Shown piece by piece: positions 17,287 through 29,167 of a stretch of 64,000 bases of DNA (positions are counted from its first letter, which is position 1; every line of letters starts with the position of its first letter). The DNA comes from Rhodospirillaceae bacterium (lineage in GTDB: Bacteria; Pseudomonadota; Alphaproteobacteria; Rhodospirillales; JABHCV01). The position numbers and the translations under genes are program-made. The notes beneath the pieces are model-generated. The model made no database searches, was not told the DNA's origin, and saw nothing but the letters and a program-made list of their open reading frames with translations. The stretch lies in assembly GCA_018662005.1 (NCBI GenBank), contig JABJHA010000010.1, positions 60,889 through 124,888 on the forward strand, given 5' to 3'.

Positions 17287-18129
17287 GTGACCACCCCGGA
17301 CCAACGAACCATAGAACGGCTGATCGACGACGCCCTTGAAGAAGACTTGGGCGCCGGTGATCTGACGTCTGCGGCAACACTCGGCAAGGATACGCGCATT
17401 GAACTGGTGATGGCGACGCGTCAGGACATCATCGTCGCCGGTCTCGATATTGCCCTTCAGGTCTTTAGGCGCCTGGCCCCCGATGCCCATATTGAATGTT
17501 TGAGCGAAGACGGCGCACGACTGCCAAAGGACGGCCAGTTGATGTTGTTGAAAGGACCGGCACGGGCGCTTCTAAGCGGCGAGCGTACGGCCCTGAACAT
17601 CGTTCAGATGCTTTCGGGCATTGCCACCGAGACAGGGCGTTTTGTCGATGCCATTGCCGGCACCGGCGCGGTTCTTCTCGATACCCGCAAAACGATTCCG
17701 GGCCTGAGAGAGCTTTCCAAATACGCGACGCGCCTGGGTGGCGCGACAAATCATCGTATGCGTCTCGATGACGGGGTGTTGATCAAGGATAATCATATCG
17801 CCGTAGCAGGTTCGGTAACCCAGGCCCTGAAACTGGCGCAGCAAGCGGGCCTGAAGGATATCGAGGTGGAATGCGACACCCTTGAGCAGGTCGAACAGGC
17901 GCTGGCCGCAGGGGCCGATAAAATTCTCCTTGATAACATGAGTAATGATGAGCTTAGGCAGGCGGTGGAAATGTCCGGAGGGCGCATTCCGCTAGAGGCT
18001 TCGGGCGGGGTCAATATTAAGACCATCAGGGCGATTGCCGAAACCGGGGTCGATTTTATTTCTGTCGGTCACATCACCCAATCGGCAGGGGCCGTCGATA
18101 TTGGTCTTGATATGATAGAGCCACTATAA
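17287..18129 (+). CDS. nadC: Quinolinate phosphoribosyltransferase
   Basis: NadC converts quinolinate and PRPP to nicotinate mononucleotide, following NadA in de novo NAD synthesis. A GTG start at 17287 gives 280 aa (MTTPDQRTIERLIDDALEEDLGAGDLTS), the usual length. The in-frame extension further upstream overlaps nadA and is unlike the family. Motifs are LSGERTALNIVQMLSGIATETGRFV, DTRKTIPGLRELSKYATRLGGATNHRMRLDDGVLIKDNHI and EASGGVNIKTIRAIAETGVDFISVGHITQS. Confidence 0.96.
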   Translation: MTTPDQRTIERLIDDALEEDLGAGDLTSAATLGKDTRIELVMATRQDIIVAGLDIALQVFRRLAPDAHIECLSEDGARLPKDGQLMLLKGPARALLSGERTALNIVQMLSGIATETGRFVDAIAGTGAVLLDTRKTIPGLRELSKYATRLGGATNHRMRLDDGVLIKDNHIAVAGSVTQALKLAQQAGLKDIEVECDTLEQVEQALAAGADKILLDNMSNDELRQAVEMSGGRIPLEASGGVNIKTIRAIAETGVDFISVGHITQSAGAVDIGLDMIEPL

Positions 18130-18206
18130 ATCCAACAATATCCGGCAACCCTTTCAGGTAGGTTCCCCTTGCCCTAGGGTCTAATTAGCGTTAAAAAAAT
18201 TGATGA

Positions 18207-19625
<1,419 letters not shown>

Positions 19626-19686
19626 AGTCTGCTGTGATTTTGATGGTCCGCAAGGCCCGTAAAGCAAGGGAACTTAAAGGAAACCT

Positions 19687-20880
19687 ATGAATATTCACGA
19701 GTATCAGGCCAAGCAGTTGCTGGCCAAGTTCGGTGTCGCTGTGCCACGCGGGGGTGTTGCTTATACACCGCCAGAGGCTGAAACCGTCGCCAACGATCTG
19801 GGTGGTCCTGTGTGGGTCGTCAAATCACAAATTCATGCCGGTGGCCGCGGTGCCGGCCGTTTCGCCGACAACCCGGATGGCAAAGGCGGCGTTCGCGTCG
19901 TCACATCCATGGATGAGGTGAAGGAAAGCGTCGGGGAAATGCTCGGCCATGTTCTTGTCACCAAGCAGACTGGTCCTACGGGTAAGGAAGTCAAGCGGGT
20001 CTACATCGAAGAAGGCTGCGACATTGCCCGTGAACTTTATCTGTCCATGCTGGTTGATCGTTCGACCTCAAGGGTAACCCTGATGGCATCGACCGAAGGC
20101 GGTATGGAAATTGAGGAAGTCGCCGAAGCGACGCCTGAGAAAATCCTTAAAGTTTCAATCGACCCTGCGACCGGTATGTTGCCCTTCCACGCCCGTCAGC
20201 TGGCTTTCGGACTGGGCCTTGAAGGCAAGCAGGTCGGCACGGCGACCAAATTCATGTTGGCGCTTTATGATGCGTTTATCAAACTTGATGCCTCGATGAT
20301 GGAAATCAATCCGCTGGTGGTCACCGGTGACGGTGGCATCATCGCCCTGGATGCGAAAATGAATTTCGACGACAACGCCCTGTTCCGCCACAAGGATGTG
20401 GAAGAACTGCGCGACGAGGACGAAGAGGACCCCGCCGAACTTGAAGCGGCCCGTCATGAACTCAATTACATCAAACTTGATGGCAACATTGGCTGCATGG
20501 TCAATGGTGCCGGGCTTGCCATGTCGACCATGGATATCATCAAACTTTACGGCGGTGATCCGGCCAATTTCCTGGATGTTGGGGGCGGGGCGACCAAAGA
20601 GCGGGTAACAACCGCTTTCAAGCTGATTTTATCAGACCCTAATGTCGAAGGCATTCTGGTCAACATCTTCGGCGGCATTATGCGCTGTGATGTGATTGCC
20701 GAAGGCGTCGTCGCCGCCGCACGTGAGGTTAGCCTCAATGTGCCGCTGGTTGTTCGTCTTGAAGGCACCAATGTTGAACTGGGCAAGAAGATTCTGAGCG
20801 AGTCAGGGTTAGCCATTGTTTCAGCCGACGATCTGGCCGAAGCGGCCGAAAAGGTCGTCCAGGCCGTGAAGGAGGCTTAA
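19687..20880 (+). CDS. sucC: Succinyl-CoA synthetase (ADP-forming), beta subunit
   Basis: SucC provides the nucleotide-grasp half of succinyl-CoA synthetase. The 397-aa product starts [22 protein letters not shown] and contains [77 protein letters not shown] and [18 protein letters not shown] strong ribosome-binding site (AAAGGAAA) precedes the ATG. sucD begins 5 bp after the stop. Confidence 0.97.
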   Translation: MNIHEYQAKQLLAKFGVAVPRGGVAYTPPEAETVANDLGGPVWVVKSQIHAGGRGAGRFADNPDGKGGVRVVTSMDEVKESVGEMLGHVLVTKQTGPTGKEVKRVYIEEGCDIARELYLSMLVDRSTSRVTLMASTEGGMEIEEVAEATPEKILKVSIDPATGMLPFHARQLAFGLGLEGKQVGTATKFMLALYDAFIKLDASMMEINPLVVTGDGGIIALDAKMNFDDNALFRHKDVEELRDEDEEDPAELEAARHELNYIKLDGNIGCMVNGAGLAMSTMDIIKLYGGDPANFLDVGGGATKERVTTAFKLILSDPNVEGILVNIFGGIMRCDVIAEGVVAAAREVSLNVPLVVRLEGTNVELGKKILSESGLAIVSADDLAEAAEKVVQAVKEA

Positions 20881-20885
20881 GAGCT

Positions 20886-21761
20886 ATGGCTGTACTTGTC
20901 GACTCAGATACCAAAGTCATTTGTCAGGGTTTCACTGGCGCCCAGGGCACATTCCATTCCGAACAGGCCATTGCCTATGGCACCCAAATGGTTGGCGGGG
21001 TAACACCCGGCAAGGGTGGCACCAGCCATCTGGATCTGCCGGTCTTTGACACCGTTGCCGATGCGGCCAACGCGACCGGGGCGTCAGCCTCGGTCATCTA
21101 CGTGCCACCGCCGTTTGCCGGTGACGCCGTCGTCGAGGCCATTGACGCCGGACTGCCCCTGGTTGTCTGCATTACCGAAGGCATCCCGGTGCTGGATATG
21201 GTCAAGGTCAAACGCGCCCTTGAAGGCTCTTCAACACGGCTCGTCGGCCCCAATTGTCCCGGTGTTATTACTCCCGGCGAATGTAAAATCGGCATCATGC
21301 CCGGCCACATCCACACCCGTGGCAAGGTTGGCATTGTTTCGCGTTCAGGCACCCTGACCTACGAAGCGGTGGCCCAGACCACAGCCGCAGGGCTTGGTCA
21401 GTCGACGTGTATCGGTATCGGCGGCGATCCCATCAACGGGACAAACTTCGTCGATTGTCTTGAAATGTTCCTGGGCGATCCGCAAACCGAAGCCATCGTC
21501 ATGATCGGTGAAATTGGCGGCACCGCCGAAGAAGAAGCCGCCGACTTCATCAAGCAGTCGAAAACCAAAAAACCGGTTGCCAGTTTCATCGCCGGGATGA
21601 CCGCGCCTCCAGGCCGTCGAATGGGCCATGCCGGGGCGATTATTTCCGGTGGCAAGGGAACCGCTGCGGACAAGATTGAAGCATTGAAAAGCGCCGGAAT
21701 TTTCGTTGCCGATTCACCGGCGGCGATCGGCTCAACCATGATTGAAGCGATAGCCGGGTGA
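20886..21761 (+). CDS. sucD: Succinyl-CoA synthetase (ADP-forming), alpha subunit
   Basis: SucD binds CoA and carries the phosphohistidine. The 291-aa sequence shows [35 protein letters not shown] at the start, [35 protein letters not shown], the [20 protein letters not shown] segment, and the active-site region [25 protein letters not shown] containing the phosphorylated His. It is coupled to sucC and followed by sucA after 50 bp. Confidence 0.97.
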   Translation: MAVLVDSDTKVICQGFTGAQGTFHSEQAIAYGTQMVGGVTPGKGGTSHLDLPVFDTVADAANATGASASVIYVPPPFAGDAVVEAIDAGLPLVVCITEGIPVLDMVKVKRALEGSSTRLVGPNCPGVITPGECKIGIMPGHIHTRGKVGIVSRSGTLTYEAVAQTTAAGLGQSTCIGIGGDPINGTNFVDCLEMFLGDPQTEAIVMIGEIGGTAEEEAADFIKQSKTKKPVASFIAGMTAPPGRRMGHAGAIISGGKGTAADKIEALKSAGIFVADSPAAIGSTMIEAIAG

Positions 21762-21774
21762 CGATCTAATCATC

Positions 21775-21808
21775 AAAGGGAGGGGAGGCGGATCAGCTGA
21801 AATCCGCC
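21775..21808 (+). promoter_or_regulatory. Split ribosome-binding region of sucA with an intervening hairpin
   Basis: The only strong Shine-Dalgarno match (AAGGGAGGGGAG, 21775-21786) ends 25 nt before ATG 21812, too far for normal use. The gap is occupied by a hairpin, GGCGGAT (21787-21793) with ATCCGCC (21802-21808). Folding it brings the site to about 3 nt from ATG 21812 or 12 nt from the next in-frame ATG at 21821. Confidence 0.45.
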
Positions 21809-21811
21809 CAT

Positions 21812-24805
21812 ATGAACATCATGTCTTCGTCAATTGATAATTTCCTGACCGGTGCCAATGCGACTTATGTTGCAGAGCTCTATGCACGCTTTCTTGAAAA
21901 CCCCACATTGGTCGATCAGACCTGGGTCGATTTTTTTACCGACCTGGCTGATGATCTGGACGATACGAAGAGCGATTTGGGCGGTGCCAGCTGGGCCCCG
22001 TCGGAATCCGGCGTTATTGGCACCAACGGGGGCCTCGTCGCAGAAGAAATAGCGGCCTCCCTGGATCAGGTCGCCGTTTCCCATGTTGGCGGTTCGGCAG
22101 CTGAAATGCTGGGTGGCGGTCTGCCGACCATGGCCCGCGGTCTTGACGGACGCGCTGATGCCAACAAAATCCGTCAGGCGACCCTTGATTCGATCAGCGC
22201 CCTGATGATGATCCGGGTTTATCGGGTGCGGGGTCATTTGAATGCCAATTTTGACCCCCTTGGGCTGGAGGGCAAGGACCTTCATACGGAGCTTGATCCA
22301 AAGACCTACGGTTTCCATGAAGAAGATATGGACCGGCCGATCTTTATCAATAATGTGCTCGGTCTGGAAACCGCGACACCCCGGGAAATTCTCAAGATTT
22401 TGAAGGAAACCTACTGCGGCTCCATCGGCGTCGAGTTTATGCATATTCAGGAACCCGAAGAACGCGCCTGGATTCAGCGTCGTATCGAAGGCGCCCACAA
22501 CCACACGGAATTCACCTTCAAAGGCAAACGCTTCATTTATCAACGCCTTGTCGAAGCCGAAGGGTTCGAGCAGTTCCTCGACAAGAAATACACCGGCACA
22601 AAACGCTTTGGCCTGGACGGCGGCGAAAGCCTGATTGCCGCCTTAGAGCAAATCATCAAACGCAGTGGCCAACTGGGCGTCAAGGAAGTGGTCCTCGGTA
22701 TGCCCCACCGGGGCCGCCTCAACGTGCTCGCTTCGATCATGAATAAACCTTATCTGTCGATGTTTGCCGAATTTATGGGACTCGCCTCAAAGCCGGACGA
22801 CATCATGGGGTCGGGCGACGTCAAATACCACCTGGGAACATCAGCCGACCGCATCTTCGATGGCAACACAGTTCATTTGTCTCTGACCGCCAACCCGTCG
22901 CATCTGGAAGCGGTCAACACCGTGGTGCTTGGCAAAGTGCGGGCCAAACAGGCGCAAATCGGCGATGAAGAACGCAAGAGCATTATGGGCCTTCTGATGC
23001 ATGGCGACGCCGCTTTCGCCGGTCAGGGACTGGTCCCTGAAACCCTGGATTTGTCACAACTGAAGGGTTACCGGACCGGCGGCACCGTTCATTTTATTGT
23101 TAATAACCAGATCGGTTTCACCACCGCACCGTCCAAATCGCGTTCCTCGCCGTATCCTTCAGATATCGCCAAGGGCATTCAGGCGCCGATCTTCCATGTT
23201 AACGGTGATGATCCCGAAGCGGTTGTTCACGTCGCCCGGATCGCCGCCGAATTCCGCCATGAATTTAACCGCGACGTGGTCATCGACATGTTCTGCTATC
23301 GCCGCCATGGCCATAACGAGGGTGACGAACCGATGTTCACCCAGCCGATTATGTATAAGGCGATCAAGAAGCATCCGACGACCCGCGACATCTACGCCCA
23401 GCAGCTTGAAAATGAAGGCGTGCTTGGTGAAGGTGAGGCCCAGCAAATCATGCAGGGCTTTGATAGCGAACTTGAAAAGGAATTTGCCGCCGCAAGCACC
23501 TACAAACCCAACAAGGCCGACTGGCTTGAAGGCAAGTGGAAGGGACTGATCCAACTCACCGGCGATGAAGAAATGCTCGATGACGACACCGCAGTCTCCA
23601 TGGAACTGCTCAAAGAAGTTGGCCTGTCCATTGCGCGGGTGCCCGAAAACATCGAACTGAACAAAAAAATCGTTCGCCAACTTGATGCCAAGCGCAAGAT
23701 GATTGAAGACGGCAAAGGTATCGACTGGGCGATGGGAGAAGCGTTGGCTTTCGGGACTTTGCTTGTCGAGGGCACGGGTGTCAGGCTTTCCGGTCAGGAT
23801 TCCGGACGTGGCACGTTTTCCCACAGGCATTGCGTTTTGGTCGACCAAAACAACGAAAACCGTTATTTCCCGTTAAGTGAAATTCGTGATGAACAGGCCC
23901 AGTTCGAGGTTATGGACAGCCCGCTTTCAGAAGCCGGTGTGCTTGGTTTCGAGTATGGATATTCGCTCGCCGATCCGCAAACACTGGTCTTGTGGGAGGC
24001 CCAGTTTGGCGATTTTGCCAATGGCGCACAGGTCATCATCGATCAGTTTATTTGCTCCGGTGAATCCAAATGGCTCAGGATGTCAGCCGTTTGCATGTTG
24101 CTGCCTCATGGTTTTGAAGGTCAGGGACCAGAGCATTCCTCGGCCCGGCTTGAGCGCTATCTGCAATTGTGCGCCGAAGACAACATGCAGGTCGTCAACA
24201 TCACCACCCCGGCCAATTACTTCCATGCGCTGAGAAGGCAAATGCGGCGCAACTTCCGCAAACCCCTGATCGTGATGTCACCAAAATCACTGCTGCGTCA
24301 CAAACAGGTGATTTCCAACCTGGGTGAAATGGGCCCCGACACCCGCTTCCGCCGTGTTCTTCCCGAAACGGCCAACTTGGGACTGGACAAGAATATTCGA
24401 CGGGTCGTGGTCTGCACCGGCAAGATTTATTATGACCTTCTGCAAGCCCGCCGTGATGCGGGCACCAAGGATGTGGCGATTATTAGGGTCGAACAACTTT
24501 ATCCGTGGCCGCGCAAGTCGCTTTATCAGCAATTGAGCCGCTATCCCAACGCTGAAATTGTCTGGGTTCAGGAAGAACCTGCCAACATGGGCGCCTGGTT
24601 CTTTGTCTATCCGCGCTTCCTGTCCATGTTCGACAAGCTGGATGGAAAAAACAAACGACCGACCTATATCGGACGCACGGCGGCGGCTTCACCAGCCACC
24701 GGCTTTGCCAAGGTTCACAAGGCCGAACAGGATGAAATCGTTGAACGTGCCCTGCATGTGGCGATTGAAGACCTGCCGCAACCGTTTATGCGTAGCGGTT
24801 ACTAA
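21812..24805 (+). CDS. sucA: 2-oxoglutarate dehydrogenase E1 component
   Basis: SucA is the thiamine-diphosphate E1 of the 2-oxoglutarate dehydrogenase complex. The product is 997 aa (994 from ATG 21821). It has the N-terminal FLTGANATYVAELYARFLENPTLVDQTWVDFF, then MIRVYRVRGHLNANFDPLGL, VVLGMPHRGRLNVLASIMNKPY, FHVNGDDPEAVVHVARIAAEFR, the ThDP region CYRRHGHNEGDEPMFTQP, and the C-terminal transketolase half from SGQDSGRGTFSHRH. The order sucA-sucB-lpd gives all three enzymes of the complex. Confidence 0.97.
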   Translation: MNIMSSSIDNFLTGANATYVAELYARFLENPTLVDQTWVDFFTDLADDLDDTKSDLGGASWAPSESGVIGTNGGLVAEEIAASLDQVAVSHVGGSAAEMLGGGLPTMARGLDGRADANKIRQATLDSISALMMIRVYRVRGHLNANFDPLGLEGKDLHTELDPKTYGFHEEDMDRPIFINNVLGLETATPREILKILKETYCGSIGVEFMHIQEPEERAWIQRRIEGAHNHTEFTFKGKRFIYQRLVEAEGFEQFLDKKYTGTKRFGLDGGESLIAALEQIIKRSGQLGVKEVVLGMPHRGRLNVLASIMNKPYLSMFAEFMGLASKPDDIMGSGDVKYHLGTSADRIFDGNTVHLSLTANPSHLEAVNTVVLGKVRAKQAQIGDEERKSIMGLLMHGDAAFAGQGLVPETLDLSQLKGYRTGGTVHFIVNNQIGFTTAPSKSRSSPYPSDIAKGIQAPIFHVNGDDPEAVVHVARIAAEFRHEFNRDVVIDMFCYRRHGHNEGDEPMFTQPIMYKAIKKHPTTRDIYAQQLENEGVLGEGEAQQIMQGFDSELEKEFAAASTYKPNKADWLEGKWKGLIQLTGDEEMLDDDTAVSMELLKEVGLSIARVPENIELNKKIVRQLDAKRKMIEDGKGIDWAMGEALAFGTLLVEGTGVRLSGQDSGRGTFSHRHCVLVDQNNENRYFPLSEIRDEQAQFEVMDSPLSEAGVLGFEYGYSLADPQTLVLWEAQFGDFANGAQVIIDQFICSGESKWLRMSAVCMLLPHGFEGQGPEHSSARLERYLQLCAEDNMQVVNITTPANYFHALRRQMRRNFRKPLIVMSPKSLLRHKQVISNLGEMGPDTRFRRVLPETANLGLDKNIRRVVVCTGKIYYDLLQARRDAGTKDVAIIRVEQLYPWPRKSLYQQLSRYPNAEIVWVQEEPANMGAWFFVYPRFLSMFDKLDGKNKRPTYIGRTAAASPATGFAKVHKAEQDEIVERALHVAIEDLPQPFMRSGY

Positions 24806-24843
24806 ATTTTATTATTTGATTTAACTCAGACATCGAGGATGAC

Positions 24844-26097
24844 ATGGCGACGGAAATAAAAGTACCAACACTGGGAGAATCCGTAACCGAGGCCACAGTT
24901 GCCAAGTGGATGAAATCGGTTGGCGACGCGGTTGCCCTTGACGAACCCCTGGTCGAGCTTGAAACCGACAAGGTAACACTTGAAGTGAATGCGCCAAAGG
25001 CTGGGACCTTAAGCGCCATTAGCGCCGATGAAGGGGCCGAAGTTGAAGTCGGCGCATTGCTGGGGATGCTGGAAGAAGGCGCCGGCGCCCCTGCCGCCAA
25101 ACCGGCGGCCAAGCCCGAACCGGCCCCTGCCGCCCCGGTCCCTGAACCAGTACCCGCAGCCGCTCCGGCACCTGCCGCAGCCGCAAGCGCAACTTTATCG
25201 CCAGCGGTCCGCAAGCTGGTCGAAGAAAACAACCTCGATCCGGCAGCCATTCCAGCCACCGGCAAGGACGGCCGCCTGGTCAAGGGCGATGTGCTGGCCT
25301 TTTTGGAAGGTGGCGCTGCTGCTCCTGCCGCCGCCCCCGCTGCCGCCAGTGCGCCAGCCCCTGCGGCGGCGAGTTATCCGGCCCGGCCAGCTGGTCCGCG
25401 CGAGGAAAAAGTCCGGATGACGCGCCTGCGCAAGATGGTCGCGGCGCGCCTGAAAGAAGCCCAGAACACGGCGGCCATGCTGACAACGTTCAATGAAGTG
25501 GACATGACCGAAGTGATGGCGATGCGGGCCAAGTACAAAGAAATTTTCGAGAAGAAGCACGGCGTTAAGGTCGGCTTTATGTCGATTTTCGCGAAAGCCT
25601 GTGTCGTTGCCCTGCGCGAATTCCCGGGTGTCAACGCGGAAATTAGTGGCGATGAGATCATTTATAAAAACTACTATGATATTGGTGTCGCCGTCGGCTC
25701 GCCGCAAGGCCTGGTGGTGCCGGTACTGCGCGATACGGACGCCGCAAGTTTCGCCGAAATTGAAGCCCAAATCGGTGACTATGGCCGCCGTGCCCGTGAT
25801 GGCAAACTAACCATGGACGAAATGCAGGGCGGATCGTTCACCATCACCAATGGCGGCATTTTCGGCTCGCTGTTGTCGACGCCGATCCTCAACCCGCCGC
25901 AATCAGGTATTTTGGGAATGCACAAAATCCAGCAACGACCCATGGTCATGCCAGATGGTTCGATTGAGGCCCGGCCGATGATGTATCTGGCCCTGTCCTA
26001 CGATCACCGCATCGTCGATGGCCGCGAGGCGGTATCGTTCCTGGTTCGCGTCAAGGATTGCATCGAAGACCCGCAGCGCATCATGCTGGACACCTGA
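24844..26097 (+). CDS. sucB: Dihydrolipoamide succinyltransferase (E2 of 2-oxoglutarate dehydrogenase)
   Basis: The 417-aa E2 has a lipoyl domain (residues 2-77) with the lipoylation Lys at about K43 in ETDKVTLEV. An Ala/Pro-rich linker follows, then a peripheral-subunit-binding domain ([18 protein letters not shown] to FLEGG, about residues 119-157), a second Ala/Pro linker, and the catalytic domain from about residue 185, ending with the active-site [13 protein letters not shown]. It lies 38 bp after sucA and 23 bp before lpd. Confidence 0.96.
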   Translation: MATEIKVPTLGESVTEATVAKWMKSVGDAVALDEPLVELETDKVTLEVNAPKAGTLSAISADEGAEVEVGALLGMLEEGAGAPAAKPAAKPEPAPAAPVPEPVPAAAPAPAAAASATLSPAVRKLVEENNLDPAAIPATGKDGRLVKGDVLAFLEGGAAAPAAAPAAASAPAPAAASYPARPAGPREEKVRMTRLRKMVAARLKEAQNTAAMLTTFNEVDMTEVMAMRAKYKEIFEKKHGVKVGFMSIFAKACVVALREFPGVNAEISGDEIIYKNYYDIGVAVGSPQGLVVPVLRDTDAASFAEIEAQIGDYGRRARDGKLTMDEMQGGSFTITNGGIFGSLLSTPILNPPQSGILGMHKIQQRPMVMPDGSIEARPMMYLALSYDHRIVDGREAVSFLVRVKDCIEDPQRIMLDT

Positions 26098-26120
26098 TAA
26101 TAATAAGGACAACTTAAACC

Positions 26121-27524
26121 ATGAGCGATTCCTATGATGTCATTGTTGTTGGCGGTGGTCCCGGTGGTTATGTGTGCGCCATCCGCGCCGCCCAGCTGGG
26201 TTTGAAAGTGGCCTGCGTCGATAAACGCGGCACCCTTGGCGGCACTTGTTTGAACGTCGGTTGCATTCCCTCGAAGGCTTTGTTGCAGTCGTCTCATCAT
26301 TTTGAAGCGGCGTCTCATGAATTCGCCGCCCACGGTGTAAAGACCGGCAAGGTCGCCCTTGATCTGAAAACCATGCTCGGGCGCAAGGACAAGGTCGTCG
26401 ATGACCTGACCAAGGGCATCGAGTTCCTGCTCAAGAAAAACAAGGTCGATTACATTATCGGTACAGGCGTCATCAAGGCCGCAGGTACCCTTGAGGTGAC
26501 ACCGGCAAAGGGCAAGAAGCAGGTTCTTAAAACCAAGAACATTGTTATCGCCACCGGTTCGGATGTTGCCCCGCTTCCCGGCGTAACCATTGACGAGAAG
26601 CAGATCGTCAGTTCGACCGGTGCGCTGGCCCTTACCAAAGTGCCGAAATCCATGGTCGTCGTTGGCGGCGGGGTGATCGGTCTGGAGTTGGGCTCTGTCT
26701 GGCGCAGACTGGGGGCGGAGGTTACCGTCGTTGAATTCCTCGACAGCATTCTGCCGGGCATGGACGGTGAAGTGGTTAAACAAATGACCCGGACACTGAA
26801 AAAGCAGGGCATGACGTTCAAATTGCAAGCCAAGGTCACGGCTGCCAAGGCATCGAAAGCCGGGGTTAGCTTAAGCGTCGAGTCGCGCGATGGCGGGAAG
26901 GCCGAAAAAATCAAGGCTGACGTGGTTCTGGTTGCTATCGGTCGCAGACCCTATAGCGATGGGTTAGGCCTGGATAAGGTCGGCGTCGCCACGGACCGGG
27001 GCTTTATCACCACGGACCATGATTTGCAGACCAATGTGGCCGGTATCTACGCTATTGGCGATGTCATTGGTGGGGCCATGCTGGCCCACAAGGCCGAAGA
27101 AGAAGGTGTCGCCGTTGCCGAACATTTGGCAGGTCAGTCCGGGCACGTTAACTACGACGTGATTCCGGGCGTTGTCTACACCTGGCCGGAAGTGGCGTCC
27201 CTGGGCAAGACCGAAGAAGCCTTGAAAGAGGAAGGCGTCGCATACAGCGTCGGTAAATTCCCCTTCAGCGCCAATTCACGGGCCCGCGCCAATGCTGATA
27301 GCGAAGGCTTTGTGAAGATATTGGCCGACGCCAAAACGGACAAAGTGCTGGGTGTTCATATCGTTGGACCGGCAGCGGGTGACTTGATTGCCGAGGCTGT
27401 TTCGGTGATGGAATTTGGTGGTTCTGCTGAAGATATCGCGCGCACCTGTCATGCGCACCCGGGACTTTCCGAAGCGGTCAAGGAAGCGGCCCTTGCGGTT
27501 GGCGGTCGCGCCATCCATATGTAA
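26121..27524 (+). CDS. lpd: Dihydrolipoyl dehydrogenase (E3)
   Basis: Lpd reoxidises dihydrolipoamide using FAD and NAD. The 467-aa protein has [21 protein letters not shown], the redox disulfide [16 protein letters not shown] near residue 45, the NAD-binding [50 protein letters not shown], and the C-terminal [15 protein letters not shown] motif containing the catalytic His. Its position after sucAB assigns it to the 2-oxoglutarate dehydrogenase complex; it may also serve other complexes. Confidence 0.97.
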   Translation: MSDSYDVIVVGGGPGGYVCAIRAAQLGLKVACVDKRGTLGGTCLNVGCIPSKALLQSSHHFEAASHEFAAHGVKTGKVALDLKTMLGRKDKVVDDLTKGIEFLLKKNKVDYIIGTGVIKAAGTLEVTPAKGKKQVLKTKNIVIATGSDVAPLPGVTIDEKQIVSSTGALALTKVPKSMVVVGGGVIGLELGSVWRRLGAEVTVVEFLDSILPGMDGEVVKQMTRTLKKQGMTFKLQAKVTAAKASKAGVSLSVESRDGGKAEKIKADVVLVAIGRRPYSDGLGLDKVGVATDRGFITTDHDLQTNVAGIYAIGDVIGGAMLAHKAEEEGVAVAEHLAGQSGHVNYDVIPGVVYTWPEVASLGKTEEALKEEGVAYSVGKFPFSANSRARANADSEGFVKILADAKTDKVLGVHIVGPAAGDLIAEAVSVMEFGGSAEDIARTCHAHPGLSEAVKEAALAVGGRAIHM

Positions 27525-27562
27525 GGTGTAAGCTTTACCTTTATTGAGGGGAGGCAAACCCC

Positions 27563-27919
27563 GTGTTCGAACTTTTATCAGGCAGCGAAGGCAAGGTTGT
27601 TGGCATTCACGCCAGTGGCCGCTTGACGGATTCCGACTACAAGACGTTCATGCCCAAAATCGAAGAGCGGATCGACGAATACGGCAAAATCAGGCTGTTG
27701 GTCGATATGGAAGGGTTCGCCGGTTGGGACATGTATGCGGCGTGGGACGATTTCACTTTCGGTATGACCCATTGGCATCATTTTGAAAAAATGGCCCTGG
27801 TTGGTGACGCGACCTGGGAACGGTTGGCGGCCAAGGCGGCTGACTTGTTGATTCGCGGCGATGTCCGTTATTTTGACTTGTGTGATCGCGATGCCGCCTG
27901 GGACTGGATTAAAGAATAA
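27563..27919 (+). CDS. SpoIIAA-like (STAS-related) protein
   Basis: The 118-aa protein starts at GTG 27563 after a GAGGGGAGG ribosome-binding site. It resembles the SpoIIAA-like family: VVGIHASGRLTDSDYKTFMPKIEERIDEYGKIRLLVDMEGFAGWDMYAAWDDF, then HWHHFEKMALVGDATWERLAAKAADLLI. Such proteins adopt a STAS-like fold and some bind lipids or membranes, but no biochemical role is established. The stop is immediately followed by the GTG of the MFS gene, so the two are probably translationally coupled. Confidence 0.8.
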   Translation: MFELLSGSEGKVVGIHASGRLTDSDYKTFMPKIEERIDEYGKIRLLVDMEGFAGWDMYAAWDDFTFGMTHWHHFEKMALVGDATWERLAAKAADLLIRGDVRYFDLCDRDAAWDWIKE

Positions 27920-29143
27920 GTGACGATTTCGGCCTCTCCTTTACGCCTGAGCGTGGTTTTGTGTCTGGCCGAAATTGTCGGGATGACCGGGTTTTCGGTC
28001 TTTCCCGCCCTGCTTCCCGGGTTCATCCATGAATGGTCCTTAAGCAATACGCAAGCGGGCTGGATTAACGGCATTCTTTACGGCGGTTATTTGGTGGCGG
28101 TTCCGGTTCTGGTCAGTCTGACCGACCGACTGCCACCCAAGCGCATTTATTTCCTGTCCATGGCCTTAAGCGGTATCGCGTGTATTGGCTTTGCCCTGTT
28201 CGCCGAAGGTCTGTGGACGGGGTTGCTTTTTCGCGCCCTTATCGGCATCGGCCTGGCCGGCACCTACATGCCGGGCTTGAAAATTATCAGCGATCATATC
28301 GAAGGGCCCTTTCAAAGCCGCGCCATTGCGTTTTATACGGCCAGTTTCTCCATCGGTGCGGCGCTTTCTTTCCTGATGGCCGGTGAAATTGCCAGTCTTT
28401 ATGACTGGCGATGGGCTTCGATTGTCGCCGCTGGCGGCCCTTTACTGGCGATGATGCTGGTTTCGCCGGTGCTGCCACGGGAACTCCCCCATGATCATGA
28501 GGAACCGGACACCCATCTGCTTGATTTCAGGCCGGTGCTGAAATGCCGGGCGGCCATGGGATATGTCCTTGCCTACACGGCCCATAATTTCGAGTTGTTT
28601 AATTTGCGCTCGTGGATGGTCGCTTATCTGGTTTTTGCTCAAGGGCTGGTGAAACCGGGGTATGAAATGTGGAGCGCCACGGCGGCGGCGACGTTTGTCA
28701 CGTTGTTGGGATTACCCTCAAGCGTTATCGGTAACGAGTTGTCCAACCGTTTCGGCAGGAATCGGGTGATCACCGTTGTCATGTTATCCTCAGCGGTGCT
28801 TTCGGCGGTTATCGGCTTTCTTGCCGGAAACGTTCCCTACTGGCTGATTATCGGGTGCTTTATTATTTACGGGATTACGGTGACGGCGGACTCGGCGTCC
28901 ATTACATCAGGCGTCGTCGCCTCTGCCCCAAAGGGCTACCGGGGGGCGACCATGGCGGTTCATTCCTGCATCGGTTTTTCCGGTGCTTTTCTGGGCCCGC
29001 TGATCTTCGGGGTGATGCTTGATGTTGGCGCAAGCACGGCGTTCGTGTCGCCCTGGGGGTTGGCTTTCGTCGTTACCGGACTGGCCGTCGCCATGGGCCC
29101 GGTCGCTCTCAGAATATTTCGGGCTGACCCCGATCACACGTGA
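27920..29143 (+). CDS. Major facilitator superfamily transporter
   Basis: The 407-aa integral membrane protein has about twelve hydrophobic segments and MFS cues: FSNTQAGWINGILYGGYLVAVPVLVSLTDRLPPKRIY (loop 2-3 region) and RALIGIGLAGTYMPGLKIISDHI. The C-terminal half carries GLPSSVIGNELSNRFGRNRVITVVML. The start is GTG 27920, adjoining the SpoIIAA-like stop. The substrate is unknown; the nearest recognised relatives are nitrate/cyanate-type or general MFS permeases. Confidence 0.88.
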   Translation: MTISASPLRLSVVLCLAEIVGMTGFSVFPALLPGFIHEWSLSNTQAGWINGILYGGYLVAVPVLVSLTDRLPPKRIYFLSMALSGIACIGFALFAEGLWTGLLFRALIGIGLAGTYMPGLKIISDHIEGPFQSRAIAFYTASFSIGAALSFLMAGEIASLYDWRWASIVAAGGPLLAMMLVSPVLPRELPHDHEEPDTHLLDFRPVLKCRAAMGYVLAYTAHNFELFNLRSWMVAYLVFAQGLVKPGYEMWSATAAATFVTLLGLPSSVIGNELSNRFGRNRVITVVMLSSAVLSAVIGFLAGNVPYWLIIGCFIIYGITVTADSASITSGVVASAPKGYRGATMAVHSCIGFSGAFLGPLIFGVMLDVGASTAFVSPWGLAFVVTGLAVAMGPVALRIFRADPDHT

Positions 29144-29167
29144 TGACCAGGATCAGCCCTTAAAAAG

